From: Candidatus Peregrinibacteria bacterium
Lineage (GTDB): Bacteria; Patescibacteriota; Gracilibacteria; Peribacterales; Peribacteraceae
Assembly (NCBI GenBank): GCA_030649955.1
Contig: JAUSFD010000012.1
Location: 1 to 64,000 of the forward strand
Direction of reading: 5' to 3'
DNA: 64,000 nucleotides
The stretch's first letter is position 1, and the number at the start of each line of letters is the position of its first letter. A program made the position numbers and the translations under genes. The notes under the pieces were generated by a model. That model was not told the DNA's origin. It worked only from the letters and a program-made list of their open reading frames with translations, and did no database searches. Below are positions 41,201-47,917 of the stretch, in pieces.

Positions 41201-42704
41201 GGCTCTCGAGGACGGCAAGCTCCTCCGTTGCCCTGCATCGCCAGATCGGCAGTGGCGTCCCCCAGTAGCGATTGCGCGAGATCGCCCAGTCGCGGGCGTT
41301 CTCCAGCCATTTTCCAAAGCGCCCGTCGCGCAGGTGCGAAGGCACCCACTCCGTCTGCGCGTTCACCGCGAGCATGTCTTGCTTGATCGCCTCCACTTTC
41401 ACAAACCATGAGGACGTGGCGTAGTTGAGGAGGGGAGAGTCACACCGCCAGCAGTGCGGATAGCTGTGCGTGTAGGACTCCGTCTTGAAGAGCGAACCAT
41501 GGGCTTTCAACCACTCTGCGATCTTCTTATCTCCGGATGTGGGATCATCCTTCGGCTTCACGTGGATACCCGCGAAGTCCGTCACAGCGGCGGTGAAGTG
41601 CCCGTCGATCGACACGTGCTGGAGGAGGGGGACTTTTTCCCGCTTCGCTACGTTGAAGTCGTCGTCGCCAAACCCGGGCGCGATGTGCACAATACCCGTT
41701 CCTTCATCGGTCGTGACGAAATCCCCCCATACCACCTTGAAAGCCTTCTCCGTGTACTTCTCCGCGAAGTACGGGAATAGCGGCTCATACGTTCTCCCGA
41801 TGAGTTCTGTTGCCTTCACTGTTCCGATCACTTCGTGCTCCTTCCCCTTGAACACATCCTCGACTCTCTTCTCTGCGAGAATGAAAACCTTCCCCTCACA
41901 GCGAACGCGCACGTACACAATCTTCTTCCCGAGCGCGAGGAACAAATTCCCGGGCAGCGTCCACGGCGTCGTCGTCCACGCGAGCATATGTTCCTCGGAC
42001 TCTTCGGTCTCTTCGGACTCCCTTCTGAGTTTGAACATCGCCGTCACCGAGTAATCACTGATGTCCTTGTACCCCTGCGTGACTTCGAAGTTCGAAAGGG
42101 GAGTCGCGCATCGCGGACAGATGTGCATCGGCTTGTGACCTTCGTAAATGAGTTTCTTGTCAGCGAGCTGCTTGAACACCCACCAGATACTCTCCATGTA
42201 GTCGGGGTCCATCGTGCGGTAGTCCCAATCCATATCGACCCACCGCCCCATGCGCTCCACCGTCACGCGCCACTCCTTCGTGTAGCGCTGGACCGCCGCT
42301 CTGCAGAGAGCGTTGAACTTCGCGATGCCCATCTCCTCGATCTGCTTCTTCGTCTTGAGGCCGTGCTCCTTCTCGATCTCGTTCTCCACCGGGAGCCCGT
42401 GGCAGTCCCACCCGAACCTCCGTTCCACGCGTTTCCCGCGCATCGTCTGGTACCGCGGGATCACGTCTTTTATCGTCCCCGCGAGCAGGTGCCCGTAGTG
42501 CGGGAGTCCCGTCGCGAAGGGAGGGCCATCGTAGAAGTTGAACGATTCCTCCCGAGGCGCCGCGTGCCCATCGAGCGGATCCGTGATACCCAACTGCGTA
42601 CGGTTCTTCACCGATCGCTGGAACGTATCCTCCTCCTGCCAGTACTTGAGGATGCCCCGCTCAAGCGCCGGAAACGATTGCTTGGGGTCAATAGGATCAA
42701 ACAT
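38295..42704 (-). CDS. ileS: isoleucyl-tRNA synthetase with two inserted histidine-phosphatase domains
   Basis: 1469 aa against about 1,000-1,050 for the family. Class I motifs HYGH (69-72) and KMSKR (about 1020) are intact, as are the editing region and the RNYWGTPLPIW-type site. About 400 residues are inserted between NRYWGTPLPIWRC and VLDCWFESGSMPYAQ. They form two complete phosphoglycerate-mutase-like domains. Domain 1 has RHGE (520-523), LREVEFGDYEG and a second-His motif VTHAD. Domain 2 has RHGE (737-740), LRERNLGDWSG and VIHRG. Both catalytic sets are present. A 28-residue low-complexity stretch (944-972) is encoded by a heptamer hairpin. Function of the insert is unknown. Confidence 0.95.
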   Translation of the reverse strand: MFDPIDPKQSFPALERGILKYWQEEDTFQRSVKNRTQLGITDPLDGHAAPREESFNFYDGPPFATGLPHYGHLLAGTIKDVIPRYQTMRGKRVERRFGWDCHGLPVENEIEKEHGLKTKKQIEEMGIAKFNALCRAAVQRYTKEWRVTVERMGRWVDMDWDYRTMDPDYMESIWWVFKQLADKKLIYEGHKPMHICPRCATPLSNFEVTQGYKDISDYSVTAMFKLRRESEETEESEEHMLAWTTTPWTLPGNLFLALGKKIVYVRVRCEGKVFILAEKRVEDVFKGKEHEVIGTVKATELIGRTYEPLFPYFAEKYTEKAFKVVWGDFVTTDEGTGIVHIAPGFGDDDFNVAKREKVPLLQHVSIDGHFTAAVTDFAGIHVKPKDDPTSGDKKIAEWLKAHGSLFKTESYTHSYPHCWRCDSPLLNYATSSWFVKVEAIKQDMLAVNAQTEWVPSHLRDGRFGKWLENARDWAISRNRYWGTPLPIWRCRATEELAVLESREDLRKRQPIRFTRVTVMRHGESDGNITPRYQGKLPGTNLTDRGKAQALRTAEQLKTEEVTRIYTSPLARTQQTAQAIAEETGAEVVVDERLREVEFGDYEGKSIDFGDLTFVKARRAHKLESGKVESIYHFPGMETWSQVQSRLSPFLTEVLEKHRGEHIVIVTHADPILGIRHFFSKDEPAKLCQQPYPRFASPFTFYWDQDRQAELDLHKETVDELTWPSSKHETSVEVTLVRHGETEWNLENKIQGGNADEPLNETGKAQSRELAKSFKKQKFDAVVSSDLLRASQSASILAEELSLQHDVIPELLRERNLGDWSGQEKEEFARAHPSHIENINPAFHYLTPPNGESLSQFFARVQKAYVLLLEKFAGKKILLVIHRGTIQALRTLAENLNYVEGLGARLENAGTATITLNPLMERIPEVLDCWFESGSMPYAQSHYPFESGQLSAGSGQRKGQNSLLTADRSPLPAGFPADFIAEGIDQTRGWFYTLTVLAAALFKKPAFYHCVVNGTVLAEDGRKMSKRLKNYPEPLEVVEKHGADAVRFALMSSPAVRAEDLRFSATVVEETVRSVLLPLWNTAAFFVTYANEAKFEPTETRTHSTHALDLWILAEVQDLVNRMTEQLDNYDLSATCAELHDTIDALTNWYVRLSRRRFAGKSSINDAEGTVGDAHEEDQHAALTTLHDVLLTISQLLAPFCPFITEALYLNLVPEDHGSVHLTDWPEVRKLTAQEMALLEKTRLLRSIVSLGMQIRAEQRIKARYPLAKAQIALPKTMRKNCILEPHELALLKDELNVKDLEFVDDASALAEAFVQVNARKVGPRLGAQVQEIIAAGKRGDYAEEADGSILILEQRLSPDEAEIVYRGKEGANVRADRGIVVSLDTTLTDALKREGEARDLIRAIQVLRKEAGLSVGDRITLTIEGAKEILADFGELIARETHATLGAAGGDTHEVPLESGTVTIRFAKA
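39791..39873. repeat. heptamer-repeat hairpin inside ileS (AGCGGTC type)
   Basis: The left arm (GGCAGCGGTGAGCGGTCAGC and on, 39793-39823) pairs with the right arm (CGCTGCCCGCTGCCCGCTGA and on, 39838-39873). It is in frame and adds an SGQLSAGSGQRKG-like stretch between PFE and FPADFIAEG of the catalytic domain, a surface loop. Confidence 0.7.
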
Positions 42705-42792
42705 ATACGTGTGGAATGGTGGCGCTTACCCTGAGCGCAGTCGAACGGGCAAGAGCGGGGAATGACTGCTTTGGGTCGATCGGATCGAACAT
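42697..42792 (-). CDS. leader ORF: duplicated ileS start
   Basis: 31 codons from ATG 42792. The first 14 residues, MFDPIDPKQSFPAL, are identical to the IleRS N-terminus, but five of the codons differ at the third base, so the copy diverged while coding. It then runs into a dispersed repeat (CCTGAGCGCAGTCGAA on the plus strand) and stops 8 nt inside ileS (ATGTTTGA overlap). It has its own TATACT box 9 nt upstream. Either the remnant of a displaced older ileS or a translationally coupled leader peptide. Confidence 0.55.
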   Translation of the reverse strand: MFDPIDPKQSFPALARSTALRVSATIPHVYV

Positions 42793-42801
42793 GACTCTGG
42801 G

Positions 42802-42807
42802 AGTATA
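42802..42807 (-). promoter_or_regulatory. -10 box of the ileS leader ORF
   Basis: TATACT on the minus strand, 9 nt before ATG 42792. It is the best promoter candidate for ileS itself. Confidence 0.55.
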
Positions 42808-42953
42808 CGGTGGCAGCTCCGTTGGGGCCAGGCGTCAAGTACGCGTTCTACGACATTTGCAGAACGCAATGCGCCGCTTTGGACAGGGCTCAGAGTGCGT
42901 TTGACTTCCTCGAGTGCGGCTCGTACGTTTCCGCTGTGTCCTCTGCTGGGCTC

Positions 42954-44825
42954 ATGATGGCAGACAGGGAGGAGACGGCATCCGAGCCGAGGGAGGAATG
43001 TTTGAGCGCAGAAGAGCAGCACGAAAGAAAAGTTGGGACGAGGAAAAGGGTCGGGTACCTCTCTGCTCTGCACGCGTTCGCAGCATCTTCGTTGTTGCTG
43101 TTCGCGCAGGAGGGAGGGGGGCAGGAGGTGCAAATCGTGCCGAAGCCAGTGGATCAGCCGAAGCCCGCGGAGAGAGTTCCCCCTCCCAAGCCAGAGCACC
43201 CGCTGTGGGGGAAGTGGCAGACGCGGGAGGGGATGGTGAACGTGCTCAAAAGTAGCTTGTCGGACGATGTGAAAGACGTTGCCAATTTCCTGATCGCGAC
43301 ACCCGGTACGGTGGAGAAGTTGATTCCAGAAATCGCGGAAGCTCTGGAGCGCAGCACGGTTTTTGACGAGTCCTGTACATACAGACTCATCAGCGTTCTC
43401 CGACCACATCGACAAGCGAAACCGCTCCTGTACCGTCGCATCTTCGTTCTCTCACATCACGCATCCCACGACCGAGCTGCCGCGCAGGCGCGTCAGGTGC
43501 TGATAGAGTGGGGACCACCCACGAAGGAGGAGATTCCCAGTCTCCTGGAACTCGTTACGCAGCATTCGAGTGCGGGACACTACACGGGGAAGGATGTTCT
43601 GGAGCACATCCAGGGAATGGGGGAGCACGCGGAGCACGCACTCCCTCAGCTGCAGGCACAGCTGGGAAAGCGTCTCGAGAAGCTCAGGCAGAAGCCGAAA
43701 GGCCAGGATGCTTCCGCGGTGGAGGGATACATCTCCGCCGAGGATCTGGCAGCGACTATCGCGATCATCGGGAAGGAGAAGGTCATCCCTCTTTTCAAGG
43801 AGATCTTGGAGAGAAAAGGGGAGGCGGAACAGCATGCGCGCGTTGCTGCCCTCTCCGCGTTCAGGAGGGTTCCCGCAAAGCACGTCGCTCCGTTCCATCC
43901 GCTCCTCCTGCAAATCGTGCAGTCGAAAGGTGGACAGGAGAGCCTCGCTGCGCAGGATGTCCTCCTTGCGAACATGCGAGAGGGGGTGACGAACCGTGGA
44001 ATCTTCGATCACTTCCTCGGACGCTTGGGTGACCACCGTGTGTACCAGGCTCTCCTCAGCGCACCGGCGGAGCTCATCGTCCCCGAGCTCACGGCAAAGC
44101 TGCTCAAGGGATCAGAGGAGGAACAGTTCCAGGCGCTGTTCCTGTTCGAACGTCGCAAGGATGTTCTCGGGAAGATCGGCGAGGACCTCCTTCCCTACCT
44201 CCTCAAGAGCAGTCCGCTGGAGGCGAGACGAGGAGATGAGGCAAACCCGTACCGTCCGTCCTGGAAGCCCGGATCGAAGGATCCAGTGCGAGAGCGACAG
44301 GACGAGATGTATCAACTCAAGGTCGGGCTCATGACGAAAGTGGGTGGTGAGATCAATAACCGCGAACGGCCATTTCCTCCAAACAAGAGTGATGATGACC
44401 GCAAGGGGGCACTACAGGGAGAGACAACGGAGTACTTGTGCAGAGTCATCGCGAACGATCGCTCTCCCAATGTTGCGGTGGAGACTCTCACCAAGTACAT
44501 GAAGAGAGACCTTCCCATCGATGACGCTCTGAAGCATGCAGTCTTGAAGCTTTCTCAGCGGCAGGACTTGGGTGACGTGCACCAGTGGATGGACATCGGT
44601 GAGGTGCTTTGGCGGATGGGGGATAAGAAGCTCCTTAAGCACGTATGGGAGAAGAACATTGAAAAGCCCGAAGGGCTTCTCCTCGTGATGGGCTTACGAA
44701 GATGCGGTCGTGCTGTGGAGGGCTTCTTTGAGGAGATGGTGCGCAAGCCAGCCTACTCCGGTGCGCGAGAGGAGATGGAGATCGCGTTGCGGGGGTGGCA
44801 GAGGGCGAGGGGGGAGAAACCCTAG
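42954..44825 (+). CDS. secreted or anchored alpha-helical repeat protein (HEAT-like)
   Basis: About 623 aa from ATG 42954, chosen because TTGACT-17-TACGTT lies just upstream. A hydrophobic segment (YLSALHAFAASSLLLFAQ) at about residue 35 is a possible signal or anchor, followed by a Pro/Lys-rich linker (VPKPVDQPKPAERVPPPKP). The remaining 500 residues are helical hairpins reminiscent of HEAT repeats (for example LATPGTVEKLIPEIAEALE-like and HPLLLQIVQSKGGQES). Role unknown, perhaps scaffold or envelope adaptor. Confidence 0.65.
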   Translation: MMADREETASEPREECLSAEEQHERKVGTRKRVGYLSALHAFAASSLLLFAQEGGGQEVQIVPKPVDQPKPAERVPPPKPEHPLWGKWQTREGMVNVLKSSLSDDVKDVANFLIATPGTVEKLIPEIAEALERSTVFDESCTYRLISVLRPHRQAKPLLYRRIFVLSHHASHDRAAAQARQVLIEWGPPTKEEIPSLLELVTQHSSAGHYTGKDVLEHIQGMGEHAEHALPQLQAQLGKRLEKLRQKPKGQDASAVEGYISAEDLAATIAIIGKEKVIPLFKEILERKGEAEQHARVAALSAFRRVPAKHVAPFHPLLLQIVQSKGGQESLAAQDVLLANMREGVTNRGIFDHFLGRLGDHRVYQALLSAPAELIVPELTAKLLKGSEEEQFQALFLFERRKDVLGKIGEDLLPYLLKSSPLEARRGDEANPYRPSWKPGSKDPVRERQDEMYQLKVGLMTKVGGEINNRERPFPPNKSDDDRKGALQGETTEYLCRVIANDRSPNVAVETLTKYMKRDLPIDDALKHAVLKLSQRQDLGDVHQWMDIGEVLWRMGDKKLLKHVWEKNIEKPEGLLLVMGLRRCGRAVEGFFEEMVRKPAYSGAREEMEIALRGWQRARGEKP

Positions 44826-44873
44826 AGCTAACCATGGACAGCGGTTTCTGATAGTGTTACGGTTCTCCCTTTC

Positions 44874-46142
44874 ATGCAGAAATTTCGGACAGTGGAAGGC
44901 GGTCTCAACGAGGATGATCTGCGCGATCTGGCCGGAATGGTTGAGCTCCCTTCGTGGGTCGATCCCGAAAGGAAGATTGATGAGAGTGCTTTAGCAGAGT
45001 TCATCAGTGGGAAACTCAAAGCGGCAGGTTGCAACGTGTGGATGATGCCTGCCATTGAGGGTAAGCGGCAGAATGTGATTGCGGAGAAGGGGAGTGGAGA
45101 GAAGGTGGTCTGGATCATGGGGCACATGGACACGAACGAACCAGATCCCCGGTGGGATATTGGCTGTAAGTTTGAGCAGTCCCCCAGTGGCGATATCCTC
45201 CAGGGTGTTGGGGTGTGGGACATGAAAGTGGGTCTGCTCCAGATGCTGAAGCTCGCCAGACTCGATGTTCCCGCGGGACTCAAGTACATATTTATCTTCC
45301 TCGTGGATGAGGAACTCGATTCCCAGGGTATCGATCAGGTCATTCAGGCGTTCCCCCCACCGTTGGGGGTCTATTCTCCTGGAGAAATTCCGACGACTGC
45401 ACTTCCAGAGCTCCTCATGGGAGGGCGCAGGCACCCCATCGTCACCGCTCGCAAGGGGCATGCCAAGCTCAAGGCCACCGTCGAAGCGCCGTCTGGTCAC
45501 GGTTCTGGAGAGGGGGTACCGAATGCCATTGCCGCTTGCCGCGAGCTCATGAACAACTATTTCCAACGAGTCTACGAGATGATTCAGAATGCTCCATTCC
45601 ATCCTCTCCTCGGAAAGCCCCATATTACGGAGACGGACATCCGCACTGTGCGAAGGAAGCGGAAGTACCACAGCAATGCGAATATGGTGAAGCTGCAACT
45701 CAGCCACATGCTCACGCCTCCGATGACGCTGGAGAAAGCTGAGCAATTTCACAAGGATGTCTTCGAGAAGCTCACAAAGCAGTGCAAGTTCGAAGCTCAC
45801 AGAATTTCTGCTGCTATTCGCCTCGCTAAACCTGAGCTTGCTTGCTACGAGGCGTACGAGATGCCTACGGGTAAGGGGTTCATCCAAGCGCTCGCATCGT
45901 CCGTTGATCGCGTACACGGTAAATACGGAGTGAAGCATGTGTTCGTTGGGGGGAATTCCACATCAGATATGAGTCGTATTGCAGAGAAGGGATACATCGG
46001 AGCGGAGACTGCTGGTGAAGGGGGGAATGAGCACAGCGACCATGAGTGGACGACGAGCAGGAGCGCGCAGGACACTTACGAAGTAGGGAAGGCGTTCCTG
46101 ACGGAGGAGATACCCAAAGCCCTGAATGAGGGGAAAATGTAG
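44874..46142 (+). CDS. M20-family metallohydrolase (peptidase/deacylase)
   Basis: 422 aa. Zinc ligands and catalytic acids of the M20 clan are visible: GHMDT, GVGVWDMKVG, VDEELDSQG and near the C-terminus EHSDHEW. A dimerisation domain lies between about 200 and 320 (ARKGHAKLKATVEAPSGHGSG). It could be a dipeptidase or an ArgE/DapE/CPG2-like enzyme. The substrate is not evident. Confidence 0.85.
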   Translation: MQKFRTVEGGLNEDDLRDLAGMVELPSWVDPERKIDESALAEFISGKLKAAGCNVWMMPAIEGKRQNVIAEKGSGEKVVWIMGHMDTNEPDPRWDIGCKFEQSPSGDILQGVGVWDMKVGLLQMLKLARLDVPAGLKYIFIFLVDEELDSQGIDQVIQAFPPPLGVYSPGEIPTTALPELLMGGRRHPIVTARKGHAKLKATVEAPSGHGSGEGVPNAIAACRELMNNYFQRVYEMIQNAPFHPLLGKPHITETDIRTVRRKRKYHSNANMVKLQLSHMLTPPMTLEKAEQFHKDVFEKLTKQCKFEAHRISAAIRLAKPELACYEAYEMPTGKGFIQALASSVDRVHGKYGVKHVFVGGNSTSDMSRIAEKGYIGAETAGEGGNEHSDHEWTTSRSAQDTYEVGKAFLTEEIPKALNEGKM

Positions 46143-46287
46143 GGGGACTACGGATTGGCACAACTCGCACGTGAGTGAGTTTTTCTCCACATGTCTGTGA
46201 GGTTGCAACAGGATTTCCCGAAGAAGTATTTGGAGGAGCACAAGGTCTGAGGGGAATTCCCTGTATCAATTTTTTGTAGGGACTCCG

Positions 46288-46315
46288 TTGACTTCTCGCT
46301 AAAAATGGCTAGCAT
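46288..46315 (+). promoter_or_regulatory. sigma70-type promoter
   Basis: TTGACT (46288-46293), 16-nt spacer, TAGCAT (46310-46315), 25 nt before ATG 46341. Confidence 0.5.
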
Positions 46316-46340
46316 GAGTTACCTTCGATAACTTGTACCT

Positions 46341-46778
46341 ATGTTAAAGTTTGATACCTCAGAGGATCACCTTGGTTCAGGGGCATCGCCTTCTGATGGT
46401 GCTGATGCCACAGGGGTGGAGAAGCGATTGCCCGACGGTCAGAAAATGATCAACAGGAGGACCATCGCCGGTTTGCGGGAGCTTTTGCGAGGAGCTCTCA
46501 ACGATGTCTTATACGATATGATCGATGAGGAGATGCCAGATTATCCACTCTCTCCTGCGCAGCACAGAATTCTCGCAGAGAGTGTCGATGAAGCTGTCAA
46601 TGCATCTGCACCTCTGCTTGAAAGGTATTACCGCTACCTCCTCGCCAGTTACCTCGATAATAATAAGAACTTACCCTTCGACCCTGATGCTTTGGAGGCA
46701 ATTGCACTCCCACTGGTTTGTACGATCCTCGTGAAAGTCAGTAACACGAGAGCGGAGGAAAGCCATTCGGCTGCCTGA
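46341..46778 (+). CDS. hypothetical soluble protein
   Basis: 145 aa with a disordered acidic N-terminus (SEDHLGSGASPSDGADATG) and a helical C-terminal domain (LRELLRGALNDVLYDMIDEE). Not recognised. A promoter is visible at 46288-46315. Confidence 0.6.
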   Translation: MLKFDTSEDHLGSGASPSDGADATGVEKRLPDGQKMINRRTIAGLRELLRGALNDVLYDMIDEEMPDYPLSPAQHRILAESVDEAVNASAPLLERYYRYLLASYLDNNKNLPFDPDALEAIALPLVCTILVKVSNTRAEESHSAA

Positions 46779-46847
46779 AGGCAAATATAGGCACGAAACT
46801 TGTGTATTTGCTTTTTTTGGGGAAAATGTGTTCAATACCTCTCTTTC

Positions 46848-47876
46848 ATGAGTGCCAACCGAAGACAACACAGGATCCCTAGGGGGCCTGATTTTATCCC
46901 TGCGAACGAGGCTCTCTCTGGAGCGCAGCAGCGTACGAATCGTACTGATCCGGTGATTGGCCATCTCCAGGAGCTGCTCAAGTTGGGATTGATTGAGTTC
47001 TCGAAGTCCGCGCGCATTGATGACCCTCCGGAAGTCATCGCAGATCCATCGTACGCTCAGGAGTTATTTGACCGTCACAGGAGTCTCAACATTGCGAAGA
47101 AAGTTGCTTCCACGGTGCTGAAGACGGGTGGAGATCCTCAGCACCCCGAGATGCAGAAGCTCTACCGTTCTGTGGCGATGGATGGCGGCTTTCTCCTCCC
47201 GGAGAGTATGGGATACTCCATTGATGATTTCTCCGGGCGCTTACGCTCTCCAGAACGCTGGAAAATTGCGCACGCCCGCGGTTCCATCGTTGATTCAAAG
47301 GCAATGCAGTGGACCGATCCGCGGTACGTCGCAGACATTCAAGTGCAGGTCGCTCCCGATGATCCACAAACCCCCCTCCTCACCTACGTGCCATCGACGG
47401 ATCATCCGCAGGATTTCCACGATCACAAGAGGGAGAAGGCGATGGCCATAGCCGATGCTCTCCATGCGAATCATGCCATCCTCGCTGTCATTGAAGATGT
47501 CGGCGTCGCTCCTGAGGAGTACCACCGGAAGGGTTTTGGATCTCGCCTTCGGAATTTTGCAATTGAGAACATGGTTCGTGAGCTGGTGAATGCATGCAAG
47601 GAACGAGAACACAAGGTGCGGTTCATGCTAGCAAACATGTTCAGTATCGAGGAAGTTCGCTCAGCGAACAGAGTGGTTCGCCTCGAGAGACCACTGAGGA
47701 ATGAGGTGAGCATCATCATGCACGCACTCGCGGGAAAGTACGATTCCTGTTTGGCGTGGAGTAGTCCACCCTCAGAGGTTCCCGTGCAACTCTCACCGGA
47801 TGACGGTCATGATGCTGATGAAGAGTGTGTGATTCGCGCAGGGTGGGAGACTGCAGCGATCGTCGTCCCGGAGTAA
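46848..47876 (+). CDS. possible GNAT-type acetyltransferase
   Basis: 342 aa from ATG 46848. Residues about 220-290 resemble the acyl-CoA-binding region of GNAT enzymes (ILAVIEDVGVAPEEYHRKGF then GSRLRNFAIENMVRELVNAC, a V-x-P-x-x-(R)-x-x-G-x-G-S-x-L layout). The N-terminal 150 residues are unrecognised. I rate the family assignment as tentative. Confidence 0.45.
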   Translation: MSANRRQHRIPRGPDFIPANEALSGAQQRTNRTDPVIGHLQELLKLGLIEFSKSARIDDPPEVIADPSYAQELFDRHRSLNIAKKVASTVLKTGGDPQHPEMQKLYRSVAMDGGFLLPESMGYSIDDFSGRLRSPERWKIAHARGSIVDSKAMQWTDPRYVADIQVQVAPDDPQTPLLTYVPSTDHPQDFHDHKREKAMAIADALHANHAILAVIEDVGVAPEEYHRKGFGSRLRNFAIENMVRELVNACKEREHKVRFMLANMFSIEEVRSANRVVRLERPLRNEVSIIMHALAGKYDSCLAWSSPPSEVPVQLSPDDGHDADEECVIRAGWETAAIVVPE

Positions 47877-47917
47877 CCATCGGTGCACTAGTATCAGGAA
47901 GGATGGCTGCTGGCGTA

